The notes: a model not told the origin generated them from the letters alone. A DNA stretch of 64,000 bases from Meconema thalassinum (GCA_946902985.2 OX336397.1:190282813-190346812), one strand, 5' to 3'; counted from the stretch's first letter, positions 20,856 through 33,454 are shown. Program-made: numbers and translations.

Positions 20856-22199
20856 ATTTAAGATTTTCCATGCCATAATAGGGTAGCAGGACATCATAGT
20901 GGTGGGAATACATGAGAGTTTTTTGAAATATCCAGTCTACACATTCCAATAATTATATATAGGCTTATTGAATACAATGTTACGATTAGCCATGTGGAAA
21001 GCAGCTAGGTTATGACCATAAATTGTTCTGTCAATAAATGTCGGCTTTGCTATTAGCTTTTCTGCCTTTTTGCTGTCAGTCACAAGACGTATGTCTATTC
21101 TTTTAGGAATATCTTCCATTGTTTTTCCAAAAATGGCATTGTTGAATAATTTGTACAGATTTTTTTCAAAATCTTTTTTGGCTTGTTTTCGAAGGTTGTT
21201 ATTAAAATCAACTTATGCCTTTAGCCAAGGTCTTTGTGTAAACTTTAACACACGATGAATTTTTACCAATTTTAGTCCATGATCTAGAGCCTGTTTAAGT
21301 GCCATGTAATGAACAACGTACCGCCTTCGATTTCCAAGATGAGGAATTAGTTTTTTCAAAGACGAATCCTTAGATTGTGTACACTCTGGTAGGAAAGGTA
21401 AATCGTTGTGTTGATCATGAAGATCAGATGGGTAATCAACATCAACGTCTAGAATGTATCCCACAGGATCGTCTTCCTTTAACGTTTCTAGATCAACAGT
21501 ATCTGGAGAAACCCACTGAAATCCACCATAAGGAAGAGAGTGACAAATAGCCCACCCATATTGGTTGTTGGCATCATCATTGGTAATAAACTGTGACGGT
21601 TTCTCAGAATCATAGGTTTCCATGTATTTATTGTTAGCTTCAGCATACCGATGAGTCACCTTGCATATGCCTCCACGTATTCCAGACTCTATTAAAAGAA
21701 TCTGATTATAATCCTGTAGCAATTCCAGTTCAATTCCAGTGTAAAGGAGCATTGCCTTGAAACTTAAACCAGGCGAAGTAAAGAAGTGTGCAGCATCCAC
21801 TCGGTGTGATTCTAGTGTTTTGTCTCGAAAAGTTTCAATGCTGTCTGCAAGAAGAAGTACATCTGAAGTTAGGTAAAGGTTGCTATATTCCCCCAGAATT
21901 TTAATGTTGAACAGGTTCCAGACATTTTTAGCAAGCTCTTAGTCATCTTTACTAACATCTTCTTGACTTAATTTATTAAAGAATGCCTCTTTTGGAGGTA
22001 AACACGTTTCACTTAACTTTAAAGTTATCATAACAAAATACCCCTTTACGGGTCATGAGCGTTGCATTTTCTTTTCCAAAGTACTTACCTGTTTCAGGGT
22101 ATAATGTAAAGTTGGTAACTAAGTTTTCCAAACAACTAGGCATTAACCGAAACGTATCCACAAATCGAAGCTTGACATTTCCAACATGATACAATACTC

Positions 22200-22522
22200 T
22201 TTTATGATACTAATTTCGACGCTATTTCCATCTAGCGGTAATTGCTTGAAATACTAAGAGATAGAATTTACTGGCTATCTCTCGTAAATATGAAATGCGC
22301 CCCAATTAGAATGTTAGCTTGACCAAAGGAACTTGCAACAACAATATAGAGATCGGTGATTGTCACGACGAGAAGATGACTGAGAACACCATGACCGGTT
22401 TACAATCTAGAAGATATTAATATGTTTTGAAATTAAGTTTGAATTACCTTGTTACAATCTAAAAGTTCTCCTTTTGAATATCCGTGTTCTTCGTGCTCAT
22501 TTGAAACGACACCAAGAGTGAG

Positions 22523-22565
<43 letters not shown>

Positions 22566-24165
22566 AAGCTGTCGCGTAGAACTTCTAGTCATCTCATCAA
22601 AGCTAAGTCCTTTACTGTTTGAAGTATCATGCATGAAAATATAATTAGAAGTTGCCGACTAAGAAAAATATCCTCCAATCTTTGGTGTTAGCATGACCCT
22701 TTATTATATAAATAGGTTCGGAGATCTTTCTGGTTTGAGGATAAGTTGATAACTTGTGTAATTGTTCCCTTGTATTTATATAAACGTAGTGGGCGATCGC
22801 GTTGGTTTTATTTTAAGGGGTTTGTATCTTACGGGTTCTTGTAATTTTGCCTTTTCACTCGCGTTTTGTTATGCTGGATAATGGAATGTTTAAGAGTGAA
22901 TGCCTAGTGTTTTATTTAGGCGTTCTACCATGGGGTTAGCTCGCTGTTTACGTGGATCTACCATGAAGTTAATTCCATGTGTTGTTGTCGGTTTCGCTGG
23001 ATGATAATTGAGGGTTATTTTGTTGTTTCATGTATTTGTGTTTTGTGTATTTAATTTAAGACTACGTATTTCTCCTTAACATTCCATTATAAGCTCGTGT
23101 TCTTTCCTTGTGGCTGGGTAGATATTGTTTGTTTAATGTGGGTCTTGACTGGACAGTGGTCCTTGTATATGTTTCCTTGTGTTTCTTTTAGTCCAGTCAA
23201 GAAACGACGCGAGAGCTCGTTATGTTATTAAATGAGATCAATCTGTTATTATTTCGGGTGGTAGTATGTGTACTTCTTACATCTGTCCGGAGGTTGTGAT
23301 TGGTGCTCATATCGCCTCAAGTTATGTAACTGAATCTTATACTTCGTTCGATAAGAAGTCTTATTCTAGAAGTTCATGAAATCATTTTCGTTGGTTATTA
23401 ATTTTGGGATTGTTTTTTGTTGTTTCTTATCGTGGTAAATGTTTGAACTGATCTATGTTTCGTAAGGGGTTGGTATGTCATGTCATGTCATCTTTTAGTG
23501 AAGTTCGGGTACGTTTGTTTGTTCTGTGTGATGTCGTTTGTTTGTGTACTGTTTTGTTTCTTGGGTTGTTTGTATATGATGTGACATACGTTATGGTATG
23601 GGTGGTCGGATAGACAGTTCTTGGGATATGTGATTTCTTAAACCTCTCAGAATATCCCTTCTAACTACTTTTATGTAGTTAGCCTGTGGTGGAACGAATG
23701 TATTATTTAAACTATTGTTAACTTGTTATTCTTTCTCCCCCTTTTTTTAAGTTGAGTGTTTTAAGAAAGATCTCCAGCCTTCCGGTATCTTGAGTCATCT
23801 CTCAGTCAAGCTCTTATTTTGATATGTTTCGTTGTTGTATTTGTATTTTTGATAAATCTGTATTTTTTTTCTAGCCCCGTAAATCATCTTCATATTCCAT
23901 TTCATGCGCCCCTCACATTCCCCATTTTGATATACCTGTTTTCATTAAATGCTAATTTGCAGTTTTCAAACGATACTTTAAACGTGTTTTCATTTCATGA
24001 TTCGTCACCATCTAATTCTAAATGTAAATATACTTGACACTGGTTGAGAGGTCCACGGTTCCCTCTGAGTGGCAGTCCCCATCCTGCGCACATGTGGGAG
24101 CTTTTCGTTCCCACCGTCTCGACACCGACTGTGTGCGTGGGTGGTAAATCCCCGATTGCACACAA
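22200..24165. mobile_element. Unidentified ~1.95-kb insertion splitting polB
   Basis: Polymerase homology stops after FTKYVV near 24165 and resumes with YHVGNVKLRF near 22195, so the DNA between is an insertion. It is T/G-rich on the plus strand, non-coding by eye, contains the (TA)n tract at 22529-22562 and a GC-richer right edge. The flanking pentamers gataca/cacaac are only loosely similar, so no clear TSD or terminal repeat is proven and the class of element is unknown. Confidence 0.55.
22529..22562. repeat. (TA)n microsatellite
   Basis: Seventeen or so uninterrupted TA dinucleotides within the insertion in polB. Confidence 0.95.
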
Positions 24166-24877
24166 CATATTTGGTGAAAGAGATGTACTTTTCTTTGGAG
24201 TTGGGGATAACGTCCACTCTCTCAGTAGTACACCCCAATTGCTTTACAGTGAAATTTGCGTCGTAGCCACTCATATTATGTAGAAATACAGGAACGCGTT
24301 TACGTGTTTTACACCTCAAATTACAGTTATTGTGAGCACTTCCACGGTATTCCCCTGTAATATGACAATGGTCTCGAACTTTCCAGTCCTCTTTGGTAAA
24401 TGGTTTATGACACAAATAACAGGTTTCAGAAGATTGGAACTCTGCTTCTTGATGCTCAGTTAAAGCCTTTGGAACATTTAAGCGGTAAAGACGATCAATT
24501 TAATTAGCTATTGAGATCAAACAGTCCATAAACTTTTCTGCAGCGTCAGGTCCACGATAAATAACAGGTTGGCTCGGAAGATTTGTCTTTATGTGTTCCA
24601 CAGTTGGTGAGGGTTTAACATATATACCAAAGCTGATAGGAACATGGCTCTGGTATGGCACTGTATAACTTGCCTCAGGATTAGGTAGACATGTTTGATA
24701 TGGTAACAGTATACTTTCAAAATCTGCATAGATAACGTAAGGTGTTCTAAGCATTTTGTCCACATTTATGAATTTCACAATTGGGGTTTTAATAAGCATT
24801 TCAACCCTAGCAATGTCATGCTGGACACACAAAGCTCTATGTTCTTTTAATATATCAGTTATCTTAAAAATGGGCAA

Positions 24878-26421
24878 GCAAACTAAGCAGTGCTTGAAAG
24901 TTTATTAAAACTCTGGACTATTAACAAAATATGTCCCTGACAAATAATAACGAATGTTCAAATAATAATCAAGTCAAATTAAAAGTGAGATAGTTATGCT
25001 ATCTCCATATTATTGCTGGATAATAGGAGTTCGGAACTCTACTTGAGTCCTCTTCAAACATATAAAATAATGGCTGTAAAAATACAAATAGTAATTCTAG
25101 TTGTCAAAATGTTATCTAGAATTATGATACAGCTGTTCAAACTATCAAAATGTCGCTGTGTACAATGTTTAACCCTACTTACCACACACGTCTTCTATAT
25201 CCAACAAATCTAAATTTAGATTAATCCAAATAATATTTAAAATTATTAAATTAAGTGTATTACATATTTACAAGTTATAATAATCGCGTCCAGCACGATA
25301 TTCTCTACTAGATCCCGTTTAGATCTTAATTATCCTTCTCTTTCTGTACATTTCTTTCTTAGAAAGTCTTTGACAATAATGTAAATTCACATCAAAGTTT
25401 TACTATCACTGGTCTCGTTTAGACACATCCATTTGAATTTATTGCAACAAGCAATGAAGCTAATTGTGGTTCTGTAGTTTCATAATCATTAATTAATTCG
25501 ATAAATTGGAAGTATGATGCTAGACTGTCTCATTAAATATTAATAAACTCGTGGTTCGTAGCATAAATCTTCATAAACATGTACAACAAAATGTTACATA
25601 TATACGTTTCAAAAACTTGTCTAACACACTGTACAGAACAATTGCTTTAACTCCAATGACACAAACTCTTTCTAATATCGGTGAACAAGCTTTCATTATA
25701 GCGTTTACACTACGCTCATATTTCTTACAATATTCCTTTCCTTTCATCAACATAATAATATTGCACGGTATTCGTTTCACTTAGACCCATCTCTATACAC
25801 CACAATTGTATATGAGAATCAGTGACCCTACTAAATAATCACAGACACATCTTTCATGATACAATCTAACAAACATCTTCTATCATTCTTCATAACTTCG
25901 TGCTTTTAAAAAACCTTATACTTGTTCTGTTCACATTCTTTAGTTACTGAACAAACTTGTCATACCTCCTGTAGTTACCGATTTACGATAATATTCTTCA
26001 TTCATCATTATCAACCACGTTACAATAAAAAGTAAACCTTATGAGATTTTAGTCTGTACGTTTTGCATTTAATAAGTATAAAACATTTCCTCCCTTTCCG
26101 ACAATAATAATGAATTAATTATACATGTACATTCATGTTTCTAGACATTGGGTTGATTAACATATCACGCCTTGTCTTCGTCTTCGCAAATTCATGTCTT
26201 AAACATAGTTATGACTTCAGTTAACTTTTAACAATAAATTAATTAATCCTTTCATCATCACCTTGACTTATTTGTCTACAATGTGAACTTAATTCCATTT
26301 ATGTTTCCTTCGTTTCGACAATAATGACTGTAACAAAGTCATGTTTCAATAACGTCATGTTTTACGTAAAATATACTTCTCAAAGTAATTTTAAAAATTG
26401 TTTAAACAATTTATGTTTATC
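24878..26421. other. AT-rich non-coding DNA
   Basis: Rich in short AT runs, with no coding or repeat signal that I can recognise. It forms the left flank of LINE copy 2 and looks contiguous in character with 27546-28640. Confidence 0.5.
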
Positions 26422-26434
26422 ATAATAACAATTG

Positions 26435-27532
26435 TTGACTTCGAGAAAGCCTTCGACTCCGTAAATCAAAGAATCATGTGGAAGACCCTCGAGGAATATA
26501 AAATTCCAACAAAGATCATCAGAATCATGGAAGAGATGTACGAAGGGTATGAGTGTCAGGTTCTTCACGAAGGCAAATTAACAGAAAAGATAAAGGTCAG
26601 TTCCGGAGTGAGACAGGGGTGTATCCTTTCCCCCACTCTGTTCCTGTAGGTCCTGGTTAGTGTGATGAAGAAGGTAATGGGAGGACGTAAGAGGAGTATT
26701 CAATGGGGTATAAATGACAGGCTTGAAGAACTGGATTTCGCAGACGACATTTGTCTTATGGCACAACGGTACCGAGACATAGAAGATAAGCTGGGGAGGT
26801 TGCAGAGAGAAGCAGAACGTGCAGGACTGATGATCAACACCATCAAGACCAAAGAGATGAGGATAAATTCTGACATCACGACTAGTTTGACAGTCAACGG
26901 AAAGGACATTGAGCGAATTGAGTCCTTCCTCTACCTTGGAAGTATAGTCACAAATGATGGGGGAGCAGAGGAAGATGTTCGAAGCCGTATCAGGAAGGCA
27001 AATGGCGCCTTTGTCCAGCTCTACCCCATATGGAGAAATAGAAACATTTCCAGGAAGACCAAGCTCCGCCTTTTCAATAGCAACGTAAAGTCTATTTTTC
27101 TCTACGGCTGTGAAACGTGGAAAGTCACAAAACCGATCAACAACCAGCTACAGGTGTTCATTAACAGATGTCTGCGTCGCATCATGAATGTGAGGTGGCC
27201 GGACATAATCTCAAATGAAGATCTTTGGACCATCACCAATCAAAAACTGATTAGCATCCAGATCAAGGAGAGGAAATGGCGCTGGATTGGTCACACACTA
27301 AGGAAGCCGGACGGAGCTATTGAGAGGGCGGTGCTAGACTGGAATCCTCAAGGCGCCAGGAAGCGAGGTCGACCTAAGAAGACCTGGAAGAGGACGATCG
27401 AAAATGAAATTGCAGAGGTGGACAAGAACTGGAGTCAAGTGAAGAGAATGGCCAGGAACCGTACTGCGTGGAGAAATTTCGCCAAGGCCCTATGCTCCGG
27501 AAGGTGCGGCAGAAATTAAGTGTAAGTAAGTA
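26435..27532 (+). mobile_element. RTE-type LINE copy 2, 5' truncated, with 13-bp TSD
   Basis: Flanked by a perfect ataataacaattg duplication (26422-26434 and 27533-27545). The body starts within RT motif A and ends in the same TAAG-type tail as copy 1 (ttaagtgtaagtaagta). Sequence is close to 2792-3876 of copy 1. Confidence 0.93.
26437..27519 (+). pseudogene. LINE reverse transcriptase C-terminal part
   Basis: Begins with VDFEKAFDSVN (motif A) and includes SGVRQGCILSPTLF, the intact catalytic box FADD (in LDFADDICLM), and the C-terminal GRPKKTWKRTIE block. One TAG (26647-26649) interrupts the frame just after SPTLFL; otherwise it is open to 27519. Lacking the endonuclease and N-terminal RT it was dead on arrival. 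Compared with copy 1 it is less altered at the active site. Confidence 0.9.
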
Positions 27533-27545
27533 ATAATAACAATTG

Positions 27546-28664
27546 ATATTAACAAATGTATTTACACACTTCATCTATGCAATCTATCTCCACATTCTAT
27601 AGATGCATTCTTGAAAAGTAACTTCAATGTGATATCTTCCCCTCTGACCTGGGTTCTTTAACATCTCGTAATAATGCGTAGTATTCTGGTTGAAATTATT
27701 ACTGTTTAGCATTCGCTGCGTTGTATGACTACTCTTTACAAGTGTAGTAGTATTCGTTGAAATATTGATAATGTTTCTTGTAGAACGTTGTAATGTAAAA
27801 CGAAGCTTTCAGTTATAATGCTTTTTCAGTATATTCTCTGCTCGGGCAATATCTCTATGTGTTCTCGGCGATTGCCGGCTCTCATCCCGTCAAGTCTAAT
27901 ATCTTCCGTTCATTTCTATGTGAACTGCGACCTTGTATTCAGAAGACGTTTACTGCAGGTTCTTACTCGGCCTGTCAAATAAATGGAATGAATTCACGTC
28001 ACTCCGCATCTACTCTCCTGAATTCTGACAATAGTGGGGGATAGCAACGAACGCAAGTAATTCCTCTTATTAATTCATATCTCCTCTCGAAATAATAAAT
28101 GTTAAATTCTAATTCGATAAAACATTATCATGTGCTCAAATTGTTTATAAATTTCTGAATAAAATATAGTAATATTTTATTCTTTCTTTACGTAAATTAA
28201 TCTGATTGGTTGTTGAGTTGTCATGCATATTCCATTGTTCTAGCCTTCCACTAGAGGGTCGTGTGCCAAATATCTCCTTCCTCAGTCTTACAAAAAAGTG
28301 TCGCCTGCAAGTCCCTTGTCACTGGGAACTCGGTGTAAAAAACTGGTCTTCACGCTTTAACATGTAGCTTTGGTCATAATCCTGTGTCTATAAATCAGAT
28401 TCTCTCTTGGTTAAAATATTATTCACTCAATATGTTCCCATCTTTTTCTCAAAAATACTTCAAAATTCCCATGCAACATATCAATGTTATTCTTTCACCT
28501 TCTAGAATGCTAATATGAATAAAATATTGTTCCAACAAATGTTTTCATTTCTAGTAATAAAGTCTTCACGCAAGTTGGTTCGATTCTTGCCTCATGCAAA
28601 TACATGACTAATACAAATTTCGAGTTCAGTACCTAGGGGCTCTGCTTCATTGAGGAGAAAAACT
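27546..28664. other. AT-rich non-coding DNA
   Basis: No gene or repeat is recognised. Right flank of LINE copy 2. Confidence 0.5.
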
Positions 28665-31200
28665 GGGCTGTATTTGTCCGCAGTGACTGCCGGCTAATGC
28701 CAGAGCTTGCATCAGCTGTTTAGTTGACAGCACTGTGTCCTTGACAGGGTGAATGCCACACGTCTGGGCTGTAGTTCTCCATAGTGACTGCCGGCTCATG
28801 CCAGGGCTAGCAACATCAATTTAGTTGGCAGCACTGTGTCCTTGACAGGCTGAATCCCAAACGTGTGGGATGTAGTTCTCCACAGTGACTGCCGGTTCCT
28901 CCCAGAGCTAATATCAGCTGTTTACTTGGTAGCACTGTGTCCTTGACAGGGTGAATCCCACACGTGTGGGCTGTAGTTACCCATAGTGACTGACAGCTTC
29001 TCCCAGAGCTAGCATCAGAATTTTAGTTGGCAGCACTGTGTCCTTCACAGGGTGAATCCCACACGTGTGGACTGTAGTTCTCCATAGTGACTGCCGGCTT
29101 CTGCCAGAGCTAATATCAGCAGTTTAGTTGGCAGCACTGTGTCCTTGACAGGGTGAATCCCACACGTGTGGGCTGTAGTTCTCTGCAGTGACTGCCGGCT
29201 TCTCCCAGAGTTAGCATCAGCAGTTTAGTTGGCAATACGGTGCCCTTGACAGGGTAAATCCCACACGTATGGGCTGTAGTTCTCTAAAGTGACTGCCGGC
29301 TTCTGCCAGAGCTAATATCAGCAGTTTAGTTGGCAGTACTGTGTCCTTGACAGGGTGAATCCCACACGTGTAGGCTGTAGTTCTCCATAGTGACGGACAG
29401 CTTCTCCCAGAGCTAGCATCAGTATTTTAGTTGGCAGCCCGGTGTCCTTCACAGGGTTAATCCCACACGTGTGGGTTGTAGTTCTCCATTGTGACTGCCG
29501 GCATCTGCCAGAGCTAGCATCAGTATTTTAGTTGGCAGCACTGTGTCCTTCACAGGGCTAATCCCACACGTGTGGGTTGTAGTTCTCCATTGTGACTGCC
29601 GGCATCTGCCAGAGCTAGCATCAGTATTTTAGTTGGCAGCACGGTGTCCTTCACAGGGCTAATCCCACACGTGTGGGTTGTAGTTCTCCATTGTGACTGC
29701 CGGCATCTGCCAGAGCTAGCATCAGTATTTTAGTTGGCAGCACTGTGTCCTTCACAGGGCTAATACCACACGTGTGGGTTGTAGTTCTCCATTGTGACTG
29801 CCGGCGTCTGCCAGAGCTAGCATCAGCAGTTTAGTTGGCAGCACTGTGTCCTTGACAGGGTGAATCCCACACGTGTGGACTGTAGTTCTCCACAGTGACT
29901 GCCGGCTTCTGCCAGAGCTAGCATCAGCAGTTTAGTTGGCAGCACTGTGTCCTTGACAGGGTGAATCCCACACGTGTGGGCTGTAGTTTTCCACAGTGAC
30001 TGCCGGTTCCTCCCAGAGCTAATATCAGCTGTTTAGTTGGCAGCACTGTGTCCTTGACATGGTGAATCCCACACGTGTGGACTGTAGTTCTCCACAGTGA
30101 CTGCCGGCTTCTGCCAGAGCTAGCATCAGCAGTTTAGTTGGCAGCACTGTGTCCTTGACAGGGTGAATCCCACACGTGTGGGCTGTAGTTCTCCACAGTG
30201 ACTGCCGGTTCCTCCCAGAGCTAATATCAGCTGTTTAGTTGGCAGCACTGTGTCCTTGACATGGTGAATCCCACACGTGTGGACTGTAGTTCTCCACAGT
30301 GACTGCCGGCTTCTCCCAGAGCTAATATATGCAGTTTAGTTGGCAGCACTGTGTCCTTGACATGGTGAATCCCACACGTGTGGACTGTAGTTCTCCACAG
30401 TGACTGCCGGCTCTTCCCAGAGCTAATATATGCAGTTTAGTTGGCTGCACTGTGTCCTTGACAGGGTGAATCCCACACGTGAGGACTGTAGTTCTCCACA
30501 GTGACTACCGGCTTCTGCCAGAGCTAGCTTCAGCAGTTTAGGTGGCAGCACTGTGTCCTTGACAGGGTGAATCCCACAGGTGAGGACTGTAGTTCTCCAT
30601 AGTGACTGCCGGCTTCTCCCAGAGCTAATATCAGCAGTTTAGTTGGCATCACTGTGTCCTTGTCAGGGTTAATCCCACACGTGTGGACTGTAGTTCTCCA
30701 CAGTGACTGCCGGTTTCTGCCAGAGCTAGCATCAGCAGTTTAGTTGGCAGCACTGTGTCCTTGACATGGTGAATCCCACACGTGTGGGCTGTAATTCTCC
30801 ACAGTAACTGACGGCTCCTGCCAGAGCTAACATCAGCAGTTTAGTTGGCAGCACTGTGTCCTTCACAGGGTGAATCCCACACGTGTGGACTGTAGTTCTC
30901 CACAGTGACTGCCGTGCTTCTGTCAGAGCTAATATCAGCAGTTTAGTTGGCAGCACTCTGTCCTTGCCAGGGTGAATCCCGCAAGTGTGGGCTGTAGTTC
31001 TCCGCAGTGACTGCCGGCTTCTCCCAGAGTTAGCATCAGCAGTTCAATTGGCAATACTGCGCCCTTGACAGGGTAAATCCCACACGTATGGGCTGTAGTT
31101 CACCGCAGTGACTGCCAGCTCCTGCCAGAGCTAGCATCAGCAATTTAGTTGGCAGCACTGTGTCCTTGACAGGGTGAATCCCACACTTGTGGGCCGTAGG
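28665..31200. repeat. 101-bp minisatellite, ~25 copies
   Basis: The landmark gactgcc recurs at 28685, 28785, 28886, 28988 and so on, giving a ~101-bp period over about 2.5 kb. Each unit contains ccagagctagcatcag, ttagttggcagcactg, gtgtccttgacaggg and the perfect palindrome CCCACACGTGTGGG. Variants cluster: four adjacent units near 29420-29820 share cttcacagggctaat and ccattgtgactg, and near 29870-30290 units alternate as ~202-bp dimers. The open frame on the minus strand at 30732-30956 is an artefact of the repeat. Confidence 0.97.
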
Positions 31201-31540
31201 CTGTCGAAATCGTCAGTGCGTATTGCAATTAGCGAGCGTATGTGTCATCAGCACTTGCAGCAACTGTTATGAATGGCTGTGGTGAGTACAAAGTTTACTG
31301 TTTGTTTATTTTGATACAAGCGACAGTAGTGCTTCAAACGTAACTCCCAGTCTCATGTAGGTACTGCGGATAATATTTCCTATCGCACTGTATAATACAA
31401 TGTGAATTCGGGTACAGTACCATACAAGAAAGGTCACTGGAATTATTCATATATAGCTCAATATATCGCACAGCGACTATCTTGAAATTACAATGTACGC
31501 AAGCAACACTATATATTTTAAAGATTCAATCTATAGATAT
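31201..31540. other. Spacer
   Basis: No gene or repeat recognised between the minisatellite and the inverted family B copy. Confidence 0.5.
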
Positions 31541-33017
31541 AACAAGTAGTTCCGTGAAGAACTATACAGCCTATTTTCGTATATACTACCCATGTTAATT
31601 GCCTTTATCAACATACAAAATTTCAGATTGATTGTTGTGATAGATTCGTAGATATTGAGAACCGTCTAAATATTTCAGATTGTCGCCAAGTTGGATTTTT
31701 ATTTATGTACTATTACATGAAGATTATTGTGTACGTAAAGTATTTAGACTTCAATCGCATGATTACAAGAAGTAAAAACGACATTTTAAAATTTCGCACA
31801 CCTACCATCTTGCGGTTATGAAAACAACTGAAATAAATTAGATGCCAGTGGATTAACATTTAAATAAGCATTTAACGTGCATAGTTTTACTGCACTTGGA
31901 TGGTTAAATCGCGAGAAATGTTCATTTAAATTTTTATAATTCGCGTCGGCTCCATGTTGGATTTGTGCTCACCAGGTTACTGCAAGTTGTGTAGGTGAAC
32001 TGATGATCATAGCTTCTATGAACATTAAAAATTCAGTTTGAATGCTGTAAAAGATTCGTAGATATTGAGAGCCGTCAGAATATTTCGGATGCTCGCCATT
32101 GTGGATTATTATATGTACGGCCATAGAGTTATGTACCATTAAAGAAAAATGATTACGTTGCTTCATTATTCAAACTTTCACTTCGTTCGCATGATTACGA
32201 CACAAAAAATAAAAACTTTACTTCAAAATTTTGCACAGCAACCAACTTGAGGTTATGTAAACAATTCAACTAAATTAGATGCCAGTGCATTACAAAATGT
32301 ATAATCATTTTCAATACCACATTTCACTAAGCTCAGATGCTTAAATCACGTTAAAAGTCTATTAAAATATTTTAACTTCGCTTGGCCGCCATGTTCGTTT
32401 TGTACTTAACAGGTTTTTGAAAGTTACATCGATAAACTTGTAGCAGTGCCCTTTATCACGGTACAAAATTTCTGGGTGATATCATACCTTGTTTCGGAGA
32501 TATTGAATGCCAGTGATATATTTCACACAGTCGCCATTTTGAGTTTATGTAAACAATAGAACTAAATTAGACGCCAGTGAATTACAATGTATTAAAACAT
32601 TTGCTGCACCAAGTTTCATTACATTTGGGAGGTTAAATCGCGAGAAAAGTCTGTTTAAAAGTATCAACTTTGCTTTGCCGCCATGTTGGTTTTGTAGATA
32701 CCAGATTTTTGAAAGTCTCATAGGTGAACTTCTAATAGTTCCCTTTATCACCGTACAAAATGTTCGGATTATATCGGTAATAGTTTCAAAGTTACTGAAT
32801 GCTGGTGAAATATTTCGCTCAGCCGCCATGTTGGATTTGAAGGGCACGGTCGTGGTCGGCCGGAATGTTGCTATGATTTTACCGAGTTTCATTGAAATCG
32901 CTCCAGCCGTTTAGAATTTATTAGTAGGGGACACACACACACGCACACACAGACAGACGCACGGACAAAAGGTGATCTCATAAGGCTATTTTTTTTTCAT
33001 AAAATGAAAATAGGCTA
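31541..33017 (-). repeat. Family B repeat, full-length inverted copy
   Basis: On the minus strand it starts with the tagcctatttt hairpin (33017 downwards), a GT-rich microsatellite, several units with aaaatggcggctg-type phrases, and ends with gaaaataggctgtatag and the GTTC/GAAC hairpin (31549-31562). Length 1.477 kb. It lacks the Polinton and therefore gives the pre-insertion structure of the copy at 4726-15370. Confidence 0.85.
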
Positions 33018-33030
33018 AAAATCACTATAC

Positions 33031-33036
33031 GTGATA

Positions 33037-33070
<34 letters not shown>
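33031..33070. repeat. (GTCT)n microsatellite
   Basis: About eight copies of tctg/gtct directly beside the family B hairpin end. Confidence 0.95.
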
Positions 33071-33239
33071 ATGCCTCCTAAGCGTTCATATACAATTCGT
33101 CCGATTGCGATGAAATTTGGGTGAGTTTTTGTGTGCACTCCAGGGAAGGTTTCTAATTATAAATTATTCATATAACACAAAAGGGCAAGGGACTTATCAG
33201 GAAAAATTAAATCCCACTGTAACCCAATTGTACAGTCTG

Positions 33240-33447
33240 TATACTTATGACACCGCAATGGCAGGTGAGAGAATGGCTTGCTGATTCATCGCCAGGTGTC
33301 GAGCTGTCACAACACAGCTCCAGAAGCGGGCCATACACTTTCCGGTAAGCCTGTCAGTTACGACTGAACAGTTCACCGGACGCTGTCCGCCGGTTGAACT
33401 GAAGACCCCATACACCATCAGTTGAAAATAGACCGGTATTAGCACTC
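33240..33447. repeat. GC-rich palindromic block (arm 1)
   Basis: Contains cctgtcagttacgactgaac and ccggttgaactgaag. The reverse complement recurs at 35500-35705 (ctgttcagtcggaactgaca and ggtcaaccgg), so the pair forms inverted arms about 2 kb apart. Confidence 0.65.
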
Positions 33448-33454
33448 GACGTCC

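Larger units (their letters stand above)
20336..24877 (-). pseudogene. polB: Polinton-type family B DNA polymerase, broken
   Basis: Minus-strand fragments line up in family order. 24877-24005 has the exonuclease motif VIYADFESIL, then CYLCHKPFTKEDW and DHCHITGEYRG, then HNMSGYDANF. After an insertion (22200-24165) come VDTFRLMPSCLE (22194-22009) and the palm region ANNQYGWAICHSLPYGGF (21800-21213). Then IDIRLVTDS, QKTLMYSHHYD and finally LDTSDYP, LGKFKDE, AFVGLRAKMYAL (20758-20336). These match the viral/organellar protein-primed PolB of Polintons. Stops, frameshifts, the insertion and a microsatellite replacing the YxDTDS region all inactivate it. No other Polinton gene lies beside it, so it is an orphan fragment rather than part of the 5.5-14.6 kb element. 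Confidence 0.88.

Noticed and set aside
24005..24165. C-terminal extension of the polB fragment (THAHSRCRDGG onwards)
   Set aside because: Homology ends at FTKYVV; the extra residues come from the insertion.
30732..30956. Minus-strand open frame with PTKLLxLAL repeats
   Set aside because: It is the translation of two units of the 101-bp minisatellite; no start context or homology.
28665..31200. Possible CRISPR-like array
   Set aside because: Units are ~101 bp with no unique spacers between conserved repeats; it is an ordinary eukaryotic minisatellite.
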